A stretch of DNA of 64,000 bases from an uncultured Christensenellaceae bacterium (GCA_944380305.1 CALWHF010000007.1:1-64000), one strand, 5' to 3'. Positions 18,208 through 27,459 are shown, numbered from the stretch's first letter. Made by a program: numbers and translations. The notes: generated from the letters alone by a model not told the origin.

Positions 18208-18300
18208 TATCAATTTTCTCCCTTGTGTTGAAAAACGTCGCATTGTATGCTATTATAATTTTATCACCCGACAAAAAATACAATAATATATAAAACTAAT
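18208..18300. promoter_or_regulatory. Divergent promoter region, symporter versus AraC regulator
   Basis: Leftwards there is TATAAT at 18252-18257 for the symporter. Rightwards TTATCA (18261-18266), 17 bases and TAATAT (18284-18289) lie 11 bases before the AraC ATG with no ribosome site. The two promoters overlap, so AraC binding here could control both. Confidence 0.5.
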
Positions 18301-19149
18301 ATGAAAGTTAAAAAAATCAACCTTCCCGACGAAAGTATACAGCTACTCAATTATTACAACCCGTCAATGCCGTTTTTCATCGGCATGATAGGAAGATCGG
18401 ACTATACCGACGGCAAGACTATGCTGCCCGAACGCCGCGTGAATTTTCAGGCACTAGTAGTTGCCTTTCTTCGCAGAGGCAAAGGCATCGTCGTCATCGA
18501 TGACAAAGAATACAAGGTCAAAGAAGGCGATCTTTTCTTTATGCCCAAGGGACATACTCACTATTGCAAGGCCGACGCCGACACACCGTGGATCTCGGAC
18601 TTTATTGTTGTCGACGGAGAGCTGGCACATAAAATGCTGGAGCTTTATATTCCCAAAGACCGCTGGGTCATCGAAAATTTCAATGCCGAATATTTTATGT
18701 CCGGAATAAGAGAACTTTACGATACTTATGCCGAAAACATGGAAGAATTCATAAAATACGCCACTCTGCTGTATTGCAGTTTCATAGTCGACGTCAACGC
18801 ATCGCTCTCCCGCGGAGCGGACAAAGTCGCTTACCGCGTAAAATATATAATAGACTACAATTCTCATAAAAACCTGACGGTAAAAGACATCGCCGATAAA
18901 CTGCACTATTCGGTCAATTACGTCATACGCTCTTTCAAAAAAGAATTCGACAAGACTCCCGCGCAGTATTATCTCGAACGAAAGATAGAGCTTGCACAGA
19001 TGTATCTGAGAACAAGCGAAGATACCGTCAGCGAAATCTCGGAAAAACTCAACTTCATCGATCAGCACTACTTCTCCAACGCGTTCAAGAGAAGCACTGG
19101 AATGACGCCGAGTCTTTACAGAGAAAAATTCAAACCCAAAACAACGTGA
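18301..19149 (+). CDS. AraC-family transcriptional regulator
   Basis: A 282-residue regulator: N-terminal cupin-like sensor (about residues 40-150, with GKGIVVIDDKEYKVKEGDLF) and C-terminal double helix-turn-helix (about 180-280, with NLTVKDIADKLHYSVNYV and INFIDQHYFSNAFKRSTGM-like second helix). Such proteins sense sugars and activate uptake and glycosidase genes. It is divergent from the symporter-MBL operon, its likely target, and GH38 is also nearby. The start codon has no Shine-Dalgarno and follows the -10 by 11 bases, suggesting a leaderless mRNA. Confidence 0.92.
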   Translation: MKVKKINLPDESIQLLNYYNPSMPFFIGMIGRSDYTDGKTMLPERRVNFQALVVAFLRRGKGIVVIDDKEYKVKEGDLFFMPKGHTHYCKADADTPWISDFIVVDGELAHKMLELYIPKDRWVIENFNAEYFMSGIRELYDTYAENMEEFIKYATLLYCSFIVDVNASLSRGADKVAYRVKYIIDYNSHKNLTVKDIADKLHYSVNYVIRSFKKEFDKTPAQYYLERKIELAQMYLRTSEDTVSEISEKLNFIDQHYFSNAFKRSTGMTPSLYREKFKPKTT

Positions 19150-19210
19150 AAAAAATAACATAATTTCCCCCTTGACACGCATGTGCGTTTCACTTTCGCA
19201 TAATGCACAA

Positions 19211-19237
19211 AAAACTCACCTTTTGCGGGTGAGTTTT
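19211..19237. terminator. Bidirectional terminator between AraC and the repeat lipoprotein
   Basis: AAAACTCACC/GGTGAGTTTT, a 10-bp stem with a 7-base loop and T-runs on both strands, placed between two convergent genes. The flanking 19150-19210 and 19238-19334 hold no gene. Confidence 0.9.
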
Positions 19238-19334
19238 CTTTTGAAAAACATCCGATCGTCGTCTTTTCCCTGACGCGTAAGTCTCAGACCGATCGCATTT
19301 TCTCGTCACGCAAACGCGTTTCCGTTGCCGCGCG

Positions 19335-21953
19335 TCACCACACGGTCGGGACGTCGTTGACGTAATGCCAGTAGTTTCCTTCCCGAGCGGGGCTTTCCTC
19401 GCTGTAAAAATACACGGGAAGATCTGCGTTGTCGGTACCGTAGACGAGGCTTTTCCATGCGCTTTCGTCTCCTTTGAAATATATATGCTCAGGATAGGAG
19501 TTTTCTCTCCCGAACGCGTTGTTTCCGAGTTCCGCGATGCTCGAGGGCAATACTATACTCGCAAGCCTGTGTATCGGCTCGAATGCCATTTCTCCTAAGT
19601 ACTCCAAGCCTTCGGGCAAAGTCACGGAAGAAACCGTCGTCAAATAAAACGCAAGTTTTCCTATGCTCTTCAGCTTGCTGCCGTCGGCAAACCTGAGCCC
19701 TTGCGATAACTTGCAATTACGGAAAGCCGACTCTCCTATTCTTTGTACGCCCTCGCCTATCGTTACGCCGGAAAGATCGGAGCAGAACATGAAAGCCTCG
19801 TCGCCTATGTACTTCACCCCGGCGGGTATCGAGACGGACGTCACGTCGCTGTCGTAAAACGCCCTCCCGCTTATGCCGTATGTTCTGCCGTTAAAAGTCT
19901 CAGGCAGTGATACGACTTTTGCGCTACCGACGTATCCCGACAGCACGGTATCTTCGTACGTTTCAAAGAACACATAGCCTTCTTCGGTCGTAGTGTACAC
20001 CCCCTCTTCGTCCAAAGAGGCAGTGACCAGCACCGCATATTTCGCTATGAAACCGTGTTCATCCGATCCTGCGACTATATTCAGAGACGAGAGATTACAC
20101 ACCTTGATCAGTTTCACGCATTCCAAAAAGGCACCGTATTCTATTTTGACGACGTTTACGGACACCGTGAAAGAGCTCAGCGAACTACATCTGCCGAAAG
20201 CGTTTTCCCCGATCTCGGTCAATGCGCCGTCTGCCGCGAGGTCGACCTTTTCGAGAGCTGTACATAGCGAGAACGCATCGTCGCCGATCCTTGTCACTCC
20301 CGCCCCTATCTTAACGGTAGCGAGCGACGCGCAGTAATCGAACGCTCCGTCGCCGATCTCCGTGACCGCATCCGGGATAACGACGCTCGTGTATCCGCAG
20401 TAATAGAATACTTTTTTGCCTATACTGTATCCGTTTCCTTCGAAAGACTCGGGCAGGATCAGTTCGCCGTTCCTCTTCGGAGCTGTCAACAATATCGCGC
20501 CGTCGCTCCCGTCGTAGAATACGAATCCGTCCGACGTGACGACGACCTTGCTCTCCGCGTCGGTGCTTGTATAAATGTCGGTCGCATTGCTCGCCACACA
20601 GCCGTAAGCCGAATCGCCCGCAACGAGCGGCAAAGCAGACAGATTGTATATCTCTCTGAGCTGAGGGCAATCCGCAAAAGCATCTTTGCCGATATACTCG
20701 ACGTTCTTCGAAAGCGTCAGCGACGCAAGCGCGTAGCAATGGTGAAAAGCGCTTTCCGAAATATATCTGCACCCCTCGGGCACGACGAATTCGTAAAGAG
20801 AATAGCAGTTCCTGAACGCAAACGCGGGTATCTCTCTGACAGTATCGGGAATATTTATCGACTTGAGCGAGCTGCATTGCTCGAACGCGCTGTCGCCGAT
20901 ATGATCGAGCTTGCTTCCGTCTGCGAAAGTTACGCTTTCGAGATCTTTGCACAGCATGAACGCGCAGTCGCCTATCGACACCACTCCCGCAGGCAAAACG
21001 ATGCTCTCTATCTTTGATTTGTAAAACGCATAGTCGTCCACCACGGTGAGTTTGCTGCCTTCGGCAAACAACAGCTCCTTGCAGTTGCTGTTGGAATTGA
21101 AAGCGTATTCGTAGATCTCGGTGACATAATCGGGTATGGTCAGACTTTCGTATTCTCCGAATGCGCTGTACAGGACGTACCCCGTCCCGCTCGAATATAT
21201 CGAAAGCCCGGGCAAAGACGTATTTATCTCCCAATTTGCAGTCAGCTCGTTGACGTCGGTATAGGACCACGCCGAAAGGCACTTGCCTTTTCCGTCGGTC
21301 ACCCTTTCGTATCCGTTATACCAGCCAGCAAACGTATAACCGTATTTCTCGGGTACCGGAAAATCGGTCACGTTTCCGTACGTCACGGTAATTTCTTTGT
21401 CGTTAAGTTCTCCTCCCTGAGCATCGAGCCTGATATTGTATTCGGCGGGCTCCCACTCAGAGAAAAGCGTTATGCTTTCCGCATCGGAATCTTTGAAGGT
21501 AGAGTCCGTGATCTCTTCGATCTTTTCGCCTTCGAGATACCAGCCCTTGAACGTGTAGCCCGGTCTCGTAGGCTCGTACAGATGGACCACCGTTCCTCTC
21601 CCGAAACGCTTGGGATTGAGCACGTCGTTCTTGCCGTCGTAAAGGACATAGTATATGTCGTAATAGTCCCTGACCCAGACCGCCTCGAAAGTCATATCCC
21701 TGTCCACAGTAACGGTCTCTTCGAGATATATTTCGCCTTCGAGATACCAGCCGTTGAACGTAAACTCTTCGGTCCTGTTTATTTGAGGAACGTTCACTAC
21801 GGTACCTTCCTTGACGGAAGTCTTGTAATACGTCTTACCGTCAACAAGAAACTCTATCGTTCTGCTCCCGTCATCGCACGCACCAAGCAATACGGCAACG
21901 CTCATTGCGAAGATCAAAGCAAGCAATATAAATAACGCCGTCTTTTTTTTCAT
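19335..21953 (-). CDS. Large surface lipoprotein: InlB B-repeats plus BspA-type leucine-rich repeats
   Basis: An 872-residue lipoprotein; signal peptide with lipobox LLGAC. Residues about 30-245 hold three InlB/Listeria-Bacteroides repeats, marked by FNGWYLEG, FKGWYLEG and FAGWYNGY. Residues about 255-850 hold many LRR_5 (BspA) repeats of the form I-x-D-x-AF-x-x-C, as in IGDCAFMLCKDLESVTF. Such proteins bind host or bacterial surface ligands. A ribosome site AAGGAGG precedes the ATG, 18 bases after the anti-sigma-like stop, so it is the third gene of the sigma operon and probably its main output. Confidence 0.92.
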   Translation of the reverse strand: MKKKTALFILLALIFAMSVAVLLGACDDGSRTIEFLVDGKTYYKTSVKEGTVVNVPQINRTEEFTFNGWYLEGEIYLEETVTVDRDMTFEAVWVRDYYDIYYVLYDGKNDVLNPKRFGRGTVVHLYEPTRPGYTFKGWYLEGEKIEEITDSTFKDSDAESITLFSEWEPAEYNIRLDAQGGELNDKEITVTYGNVTDFPVPEKYGYTFAGWYNGYERVTDGKGKCLSAWSYTDVNELTANWEINTSLPGLSIYSSGTGYVLYSAFGEYESLTIPDYVTEIYEYAFNSNSNCKELLFAEGSKLTVVDDYAFYKSKIESIVLPAGVVSIGDCAFMLCKDLESVTFADGSKLDHIGDSAFEQCSSLKSINIPDTVREIPAFAFRNCYSLYEFVVPEGCRYISESAFHHCYALASLTLSKNVEYIGKDAFADCPQLREIYNLSALPLVAGDSAYGCVASNATDIYTSTDAESKVVVTSDGFVFYDGSDGAILLTAPKRNGELILPESFEGNGYSIGKKVFYYCGYTSVVIPDAVTEIGDGAFDYCASLATVKIGAGVTRIGDDAFSLCTALEKVDLAADGALTEIGENAFGRCSSLSSFTVSVNVVKIEYGAFLECVKLIKVCNLSSLNIVAGSDEHGFIAKYAVLVTASLDEEGVYTTTEEGYVFFETYEDTVLSGYVGSAKVVSLPETFNGRTYGISGRAFYDSDVTSVSIPAGVKYIGDEAFMFCSDLSGVTIGEGVQRIGESAFRNCKLSQGLRFADGSKLKSIGKLAFYLTTVSSVTLPEGLEYLGEMAFEPIHRLASIVLPSSIAELGNNAFGRENSYPEHIYFKGDESAWKSLVYGTDNADLPVYFYSEESPAREGNYWHYVNDVPTVW

Positions 21954-21971
21954 GACCTTTCCTCCTTTCCC

Positions 21972-22655
21972 TCAACCGAACATCGTTGCCGCAAACGCGT
22001 AAAAACCGTCGTACTCGAACTCTTGGCAAGCGTTGTACCATATATAGATTTTTTCTGCGCCCGTGTCGATTATCCCTTGATATTGATACATATAATCCTC
22101 TTTGAAAGGATAATAAGTGTAACTGTACTTCACAGCAAAGTTTTCAAACTCTATCGCATTCGTCATAGCCCCCGAAGGGATCGCGCCGCCATATTCGTAG
22201 CCGTTGACGACAACGCAAACGGTTGCCCTTTCGTCTATAATTTCGGATGCCGTATTGACTATATAGAACTTCGTCTCATCCGTTTCGGTATCGAAATATC
22301 TCGTCACGTCCCGACTGTCCGCACCTCTGACGAAGAGGTCTACTATCTTCGTTTCCCCGTTCAGTTCGGTCAGCGTCGAATTCTCGAAATCCGCCTTGCT
22401 GACGGTGTAAAGGAAATCGTTGCTGCCGCCGTGCGCGCTGTCCTTGATGTCCGCAAAAACGATGCAGATCACGGTGATTGCGACGACTGCCGCTGCCGCG
22501 AGCGTCCCCGCCAGCGCGCCTATCCGAGGCCTCTTTGTCACGGAGGTCTTTTGTCTTTCGGGCACTCTTTCTCTCAGCTTATTCAAGAACTCTTCGTTGC
22601 CCAGTGCCGACAGCCTTTCTTCGGCATATTCCTGCAATTTCTTATCCTTTTTCAT
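21972..22655 (-). CDS. Putative anti-sigma factor, single-pass membrane protein
   Basis: A 227-residue protein with a cytoplasmic part of about 45 residues, one membrane helix (about 46-68) and an outside domain of about 155 residues. No zinc-binding HxxxCxxC motif is seen, so it is not a ZAS-type anti-sigma. The assignment rests on position: it lies 19 bases after an ECF sigma gene and has the usual topology. The outer domain is unlike families I know. Its N-terminal EERLSALGNEEFLNKLRERV helix could hold the sigma factor. Confidence 0.6.
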   Translation of the reverse strand: MKKDKKLQEYAEERLSALGNEEFLNKLRERVPERQKTSVTKRPRIGALAGTLAAAAVVAITVICIVFADIKDSAHGGSNDFLYTVSKADFENSTLTELNGETKIVDLFVRGADSRDVTRYFDTETDETKFYIVNTASEIIDERATVCVVVNGYEYGGAIPSGAMTNAIEFENFAVKYSYTYYPFKEDYMYQYQGIIDTGAEKIYIWYNACQEFEYDGFYAFAATMFG

Positions 22656-22674
22656 AGCCTTCCTCTCTTACTTT

Positions 22675-23172
22675 TCAGAGATATTTCTTCAGCCGCTTTA
22701 CGGCACGCGCGTGTTTTTGCCTGACGGTAGAGTGTTTCAACCCCGTCATTTCCGCTACTTCTTTTTGAGAATATCCTTCCCAGTACACTTTTTCTATAAT
22801 AAACCTCGACTCTTCGTCCAGTTTTTGCAATTCTCCGTAAAGATCGCCGTAGAGTTCCTGTTCGCTCGGAGCCGATCTTTCCGCGCTTTCCTCCAGTCTT
22901 CCGAATCTGCTTTCGTTGTATATCTTGCGTTTTGCGATGTTTTCGCAACAGGTATAAACCCAGCTCGTCGGAGAGTTCACACGCTGCTGCGTATCTGCGA
23001 TTTCAAATAACTTCAGGAAAAATTCCTGCGCCGACTCCTCAGCGATCTCTCTGCCGTATGTAAAACTCAGCTTATTTATTATAGCGGAATAGTAGGCTCG
23101 GTAAAGTTTCTCTATCGCCGTGCCGTCATTGTTTATCCTCTTGAGCAACCTGTTGAATTCCGCCGCTTCCAT
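22675..23172 (-). CDS. ECF-type RNA polymerase sigma factor
   Basis: A 165-residue sigma-70 family protein with region 2 (about residues 20-85, including SPTSWVYTCCENIAKRKIY) and region 4 (about 110-160, with GYSQKEVAEMTGLKHSTVRQ as the helix-turn-helix). The ATG at 23172 is preceded by a GAAGGA-type site; the frame is open further up but those codons have no ribosome site. A consensus promoter lies at 23319-23347. It is followed by the putative anti-sigma and the repeat lipoprotein, so it probably controls surface structure in response to an outside signal. Confidence 0.92.
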   Translation of the reverse strand: MEAAEFNRLLKRINNDGTAIEKLYRAYYSAIINKLSFTYGREIAEESAQEFFLKLFEIADTQQRVNSPTSWVYTCCENIAKRKIYNESRFGRLEESAERSAPSEQELYGDLYGELQKLDEESRFIIEKVYWEGYSQKEVAEMTGLKHSTVRQKHARAVKRLKKYL

Positions 23173-23318
23173 CCAGCCTTCTTCCCTTTTCTTAAAACGA
23201 CCTGCCGTCGTTACGCTCCGCTTGCCGTTACGCACCGCGGATTTTTCCTTTCCATATATGAGATACACGAAAACCGCGTTTTGTTACATCGTCTCGGTAT
23301 TTTGTTGCGATTTATTTT

Positions 23319-23347
23319 ATTATAATCCATGCACGCCTGCTTTTCAA
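23319..23347 (-). promoter_or_regulatory. Promoter of the sigma operon
   Basis: Read leftwards: TTGAAA, 17 bases, TATAAT. This is a housekeeping-type promoter, giving a leader of about 140 bases. I see no second, ECF-type promoter that would show autoregulation. Confidence 0.85.
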
Positions 23348-23414
23348 TCCTCACCTGCTCTTCTATCCCGTTGCTCCTCCGAATCACCCTTTCGGACCTT
23401 TCCCCTGTCAAGCA

Positions 23415-23445
23415 TAAAAAATGCCTCCGAACTCAATCGGAGGCA
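23415..23445 (-). terminator. Terminator after the small membrane protein gene
   Basis: On the minus strand TGCCTCCGA/TCGGAGGCA is a 9-bp perfect stem with a 6-base loop followed by TTTTTTA. Confidence 0.9.
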
Positions 23446-23619
23446 ATGAAGTCCATGATATAAGGCGACATAAAAACATTCGCATATTTTTCTGCGGATC
23501 TGTATAATACGTCGGGTATTTGCAAAAAGATCAAAGCGTGTGAGCTTCGACTCTGTTAAACCGTTGCAGTGGGACGCCTGCGACTTTATTTGAAGGCAAA
23601 GGCGCGCAGGCAAGCGCAC

Positions 23620-23925
23620 TCATATCGGCAAAAGCGCGACGACCAGCATCATAATGAAGAGCATCCACTCCGCGACCTTGCCGACGACGAGTCTGAAATC
23701 GCTCGGTTCGCCGTCGTGCGGGGTACGATCGTAAAACCTCGAGCGCATTCTGTTTTCCAGCTTACACAAGCTGTAATTGAAATACATCGCGATTACTGCA
23801 AAGGTCATAAAGAGGACGTATGTCCAGAGCAGGGAGAAAGCCCCCCTGTATATTTTCCACGCGAGACCGATCAGAGCGACCGCGATCTGGCATATCAAAA
23901 ATCTTATGTTTTTCTTCTTTTCCAT
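23620..23925 (-). CDS. Small membrane protein of unknown function
   Basis: A 101-residue protein with three predicted helices (about residues 8-24, 29-50 and 83-101) and a charged loop, KLENRMRSRFYDRTPHDGEP. No family recognised. It is translationally coupled to the XRE protein, the stop and start sharing one base (TGATG at 23923-23927), so the two probably work together. Confidence 0.75.
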   Translation of the reverse strand: MEKKKNIRFLICQIAVALIGLAWKIYRGAFSLLWTYVLFMTFAVIAMYFNYSLCKLENRMRSRFYDRTPHDGEPSDFRLVVGKVAEWMLFIMMLVVALLPI

Positions 23926-24698
23926 CAGTCAAGTCCCCCGTGTGCGGATACGACCTCGTAACCAGTTTCGAGAGCATATGTCCCGAGGCTCACGGTCTGT
24001 TCGAGCGATTCTCCTTTTTTCAAACCGCCTTGCAAAGCGACGGTCTCGTACCTTTTTCCCGCTCCGATAGTAAAAAATTCCACTTTGATCACTATGCTGA
24101 AATCAGAAATATCTTCCTTTGCCGTAACGCGGACGAAATACACGTCTGCATTGTAGTTTCTCTCAGGGACTATCTCCACTTCGACGTAGTCTTTGCAGTT
24201 GTCCGCCGTAAGCTCCCTGGGCCTCGTCACCCAGCCCACGAAATCGAGCGACGCCATAATTACGACGACTATCAAGAATACCGCAAATACAAAGTAACCG
24301 AATTTACGTTCTGCGGCATAATAACCGTTGTGCGAATATTTCCCGCCCTGTTTGAAATTTGCAAAGGAGTCGGCGTCGTTGCGAACGGTTTCCCCGTTAT
24401 CCGAAGACGGTTCTTCATCCGACGTCTCCGATGCCCCCTGTCTTTGTCCGTCATACGACGACTCTTGCTCTTGCGGGATACGTTTCGCTTCGGAAGTTTC
24501 ACTTTCTTTCCCGCGCAAAATCTCTTCGACCGTCAGCCCGAGTATCTGAGCAAGGCGCAACAAATGCTCCGAATCCGGAAGCTCGCCGTGCTCCCAGCGT
24601 TCGACTTCAAAATCGGAAACGCCGAGCATTTCGGCAAGATCGGACACCGAAAGCCCTTTTCCCTCTCGCTTGTAAGCTAAAAATTCTCCTTTGTTCAT
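23925..24698 (-). CDS. XRE-type helix-turn-helix protein with a membrane helix
   Basis: A 257-residue protein. The N-terminal domain (about residues 1-62) is an XRE/Cro helix-turn-helix with GLSVSDLAEMLGVSDFEVER. An acidic, serine-rich linker follows, then one membrane helix (about 135-160) and an outside domain of about 95 residues. It looks like a membrane-bound regulator that senses an extracellular signal. The start at 24698 has GGAG upstream and avoids an extension with no ribosome site. A consensus promoter is at 24723-24752. Confidence 0.85.
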   Translation of the reverse strand: MNKGEFLAYKREGKGLSVSDLAEMLGVSDFEVERWEHGELPDSEHLLRLAQILGLTVEEILRGKESETSEAKRIPQEQESSYDGQRQGASETSDEEPSSDNGETVRNDADSFANFKQGGKYSHNGYYAAERKFGYFVFAVFLIVVVIMASLDFVGWVTRPRELTADNCKDYVEVEIVPERNYNADVYFVRVTAKEDISDFSIVIKVEFFTIGAGKRYETVALQGGLKKGESLEQTVSLGTYALETGYEVVSAHGGLD

Positions 24699-24722
24699 TC
24701 TGAAAACGCTCCTGCCTAAAAA

Positions 24723-24752
24723 ATTATACGATAAGAACCGACCTGATGTCAA
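24723..24752 (-). promoter_or_regulatory. Promoter of the XRE membrane protein operon
   Basis: Read leftwards: TTGACA, 18 bases, TATAAT. Both boxes are perfect. Confidence 0.88.
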
Positions 24753-24907
24753 TACGGGACAGGAATAATACGAACCGATCCTGACGCGCCTTTTATGCGT
24801 TTTTCGGTGTCCGTCTCTTAAAATATCATAAGAATACGGATACGCGACTCACACGATAAACACTTATCGGATAACGGGATCGACAAACCATGCCTTTACG
24901 ACAAAAA

Positions 24908-25942
24908 TCACAAAGACCGCTCCGCTTCTTCTTCGAAACCGTCGAAAACAGACTTCGCGCTGTCTGCGACTTCAAAATACCCTTCGTGCGTCAGGCAGCT
25001 TAAAACGGGCTCTCCGTCTTTCAGAAAAAGTATATCCGCAAAACTCGTATAAGGCTCGAATCTCTCGTACGCATCGAAATGATAACGGTCGAACCTCTTG
25101 AACGACGACAGGTAATCCTTGAGCTTCTGCGTCGGCTTAAGGTAAATCCTCATGACATTCATACCGTAATTTTCGGTTTCTTCGGTGCGGTAAACGTCGT
25201 TCATTATCTCGGCAAACCGCTCGTCCTCTTCGTCTCCTAAACTAATGCCCTGTTCGGCATGAAAACAAACGGCGTCGCATTCCGCGAACAGATAATCGAG
25301 CTGCATAGCGGAAAGTCTTTTTGCTTTTTCGTCCTCCGCCGCCGCCATTTCGTAATCTTCGAGATAACCACTGCTCGCATACTCCTGCCACAGCTCTATC
25401 TGATCGTAGATACAGTCGGAAGGCATTTCGAACAATATCTCTTCGCACTCTTCGCCCGCAAGCGTTTTGGCAAGGTCGACAAAAGGCATGCTTTCGGGAG
25501 ACGTTCTTTTGAGACTGTACATGGTCGAATCCCACATCAACTCGTTATTCTTCATGTATTCCCTGTGTGCATCCGCCGCTTTGCGATAATCCTCGCCGCT
25601 TTCGGCAAGCCTGTACATCTCTTCCATCTTGCCGTATACTTCTTTCTGCAATTTTTTTTGTTTTTCCTCGTCCGAAAGAGTATCGTCGGACATGATCTTG
25701 TGGGTCTCTTTCTCTTCCCACTCACCGATATGCGCAGTGTATTTTTCAAAATCCGCAGCCAGCTTTTCGCTCTCTTCTTCGAATTCCCTACGTCTCTTTT
25801 CGTACCCGTCAGACTCCATAAGCTCTTTTACGGCATTGAAATGCTCGAGCTTTTTCATTGCCGCCTGACGGAACGTTTCGGCGGTATAAGCTTTTTCTCT
25901 GTCGATTTCGTTTGCTATCGAAACACATACGAGTTTTTTCAT
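24908..25942 (-). CDS. Unknown acidic protein with an N-terminal coiled coil
   Basis: A 344-residue soluble protein with no signal peptide or membrane segment. Residues about 15-130 are highly charged and helical (for example EKRRREFEEESEKLAADFEK), then a compact acidic part rich in aromatic residues. I do not recognise a family. The ribosome site is AAAGGAG before the ATG. It stands alone between the XRE operon and the methyltransferase gene, with no clear promoter identified. Possible roles cannot be judged from sequence. Confidence 0.7.
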   Translation of the reverse strand: MKKLVCVSIANEIDREKAYTAETFRQAAMKKLEHFNAVKELMESDGYEKRRREFEEESEKLAADFEKYTAHIGEWEEKETHKIMSDDTLSDEEKQKKLQKEVYGKMEEMYRLAESGEDYRKAADAHREYMKNNELMWDSTMYSLKRTSPESMPFVDLAKTLAGEECEEILFEMPSDCIYDQIELWQEYASSGYLEDYEMAAAEDEKAKRLSAMQLDYLFAECDAVCFHAEQGISLGDEEDERFAEIMNDVYRTEETENYGMNVMRIYLKPTQKLKDYLSSFKRFDRYHFDAYERFEPYTSFADILFLKDGEPVLSCLTHEGYFEVADSAKSVFDGFEEEAERSL

Positions 25943-26031
25943 AAGATCGCTCCTTTGTCTTTCTGTTCGGTGTTTTGTTATCGTCTTTGGAAATTCAAAT
26001 ACAGGAATTGCCTATCCAAATGCATCGATAA

Positions 26032-27423
26032 TCAGTTTGAAATCATCATATGTTTTCTCTCTAGACAAACCAACGTTTCGATGTGTTTCGTCTGAGGGAA
26101 CATCTCGTACGGAGTAACGGAAAGAATATCATAATCGTCGTCCAGTCTCGCGAGATCGCGGGCGAGCGTTGCAGGATTGCATGAGATATAATATACGTTG
26201 CGGGGTGCGACGGACTTTATCGCCTGAAGGACTCTTTCGTCGCATCCCTTTCGCGGCGGATCGAGAACGACTGTAAATCCTGCGCATTCTTTTCTCAGCC
26301 TCTCGGCAAGCGGAGGCAATTCATTGGCACAGTCTCCGCAAATATTCACGACTTTTTTGTCGTTGCCGTTATCCCTCGTTAGTTCGTCTGCGTCGGCGAC
26401 TGCCTCAGGCACTATCTCGATGCCGTACGTTTTTTCCGCGCTGCCGGCAAGCACGTTGGTCAGTACGCCCGCGCCGCTGTACGCGTCGATAACGACTTTG
26501 TCGCCGCTCTTCTTTATTCTTTCAGCCACCTCGGAATATATCATATCCCTGACGCCGTCGTTGATCTGCATGAACGAAAGAGGACTGACTTTTGCCTTTA
26601 TCCCGAGTATGTCCGCAGTCAGTCTTGCCTCGCCGTAAAGCAAAGTCAGATCTTCCGTCATGATAACGTTCGTCTTTTTCGTATTGCTGTCAAAATAAAG
26701 GGAAAATCCCATACCCGTGTTCGTTAACTCTGCTATCAGTTTTTTCTCGAGAGGAAGTTTCTTGCCGTTGCCGACCACGACTACGGCATATTTGTCTCCC
26801 ACTTTGCGTGCGACAAAATGGCGCAGGAAGCCCGCATGCTTTTCCTCGTCGTAACAATCAAGTCCCGCCGCATCGGCATAGCGCAGAAACGCGTCAAGCA
26901 TATCCTGCATGCCTCTCTCGTACATCACGCACGCGCCGAGATCTTCTCTGACTCTTTCCGCAAACGGCACTACCTTGTGAGTATTGCCCTTATAATAACC
27001 TGCGACGACCTTGCCCGCGACCTTTGCGAGCGGCACCTGTATCTTGTTGCGGTAACCGAATAACCTGCCGTCGCCGACAACGTCGTTTACTTCTGTTTTT
27101 CTGCCGAGTGCTTTGTAAAGGCACGCCTCGACGTTTGCCTTTTTTATCTGTTTCTGTTTCTCGTAGCGTATATGCTGCATATCGCAACAGCCGCAACGGT
27201 AAAATATGGGGCAAAGCGGATAAACCCTGTCCTCGCTCGCCTCAAGCACCTTTATCACGCTTGCGCGGGCGAACTTCTTGCTTACCTCTCTGACCATAAC
27301 GCGGACTTTTTCCCCCGGCATACAAAGAGGCACGAATACGACCTGTCCGTCGACCCGCGCCACACCCTCTCCTTCCATGCCCGAAGAGGTTATCTCAATA
27401 TCCAGAATATCGCCCTTTTTCAT
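26032..27423 (-). CDS. rlmD: 23S rRNA (uracil-5-)-methyltransferase, RlmD/RumA type
   Basis: A 463-residue SAM-dependent enzyme that methylates a uracil in 23S rRNA. N-terminal TRAM domain (about 1-55), a cysteine cluster CPIFYRCGCC that ligates a 4Fe-4S centre (about 72-81), and the methyltransferase domain with DAYSGAGVLT, DPPRKGCDERV and the catalytic-region SCNPATLARDL. Firmicutes paralogues (RlmCD) modify two sites, so the exact uracil is uncertain. The start codon lies six bases after a TAGAAT -10 box with no ribosome site, so a leaderless mRNA is predicted. Confidence 0.93.
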   Translation of the reverse strand: MKKGDILDIEITSSGMEGEGVARVDGQVVFVPLCMPGEKVRVMVREVSKKFARASVIKVLEASEDRVYPLCPIFYRCGCCDMQHIRYEKQKQIKKANVEACLYKALGRKTEVNDVVGDGRLFGYRNKIQVPLAKVAGKVVAGYYKGNTHKVVPFAERVREDLGACVMYERGMQDMLDAFLRYADAAGLDCYDEEKHAGFLRHFVARKVGDKYAVVVVGNGKKLPLEKKLIAELTNTGMGFSLYFDSNTKKTNVIMTEDLTLLYGEARLTADILGIKAKVSPLSFMQINDGVRDMIYSEVAERIKKSGDKVVIDAYSGAGVLTNVLAGSAEKTYGIEIVPEAVADADELTRDNGNDKKVVNICGDCANELPPLAERLRKECAGFTVVLDPPRKGCDERVLQAIKSVAPRNVYYISCNPATLARDLARLDDDYDILSVTPYEMFPQTKHIETLVCLERKHMMISN

Positions 27424-27429
27424 ATTTAT

Positions 27430-27459
27430 ATTCTAACACAATGCACAGTCTTTGTGCAA
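27430..27459 (-). promoter_or_regulatory. Promoter abutting the rlmD start codon
   Basis: Read leftwards: TTGCAC, 18 bases, TAGAAT preceded by TGT (extended -10). Only ATAAAT separates it from the ATG, so transcription should begin at or beside the A of the start codon. Confidence 0.72.

Larger units (their letters stand above)
23173..23619. other. Intergenic region between the sigma operon and the XRE operon
   Basis: Contains, from right to left, the terminator of the upstream minus-strand unit (23415-23445) and the sigma promoter (23319-23347). The remaining 23446-23619 shows no supportable gene. Confidence 0.7.

Noticed and set aside
23446..23530. Possible small RNA ending at the 23415 terminator
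   Set aside because: The best promoter match (TTGATC, 19-base spacer) is weak, and the terminator is explained by the upstream gene.
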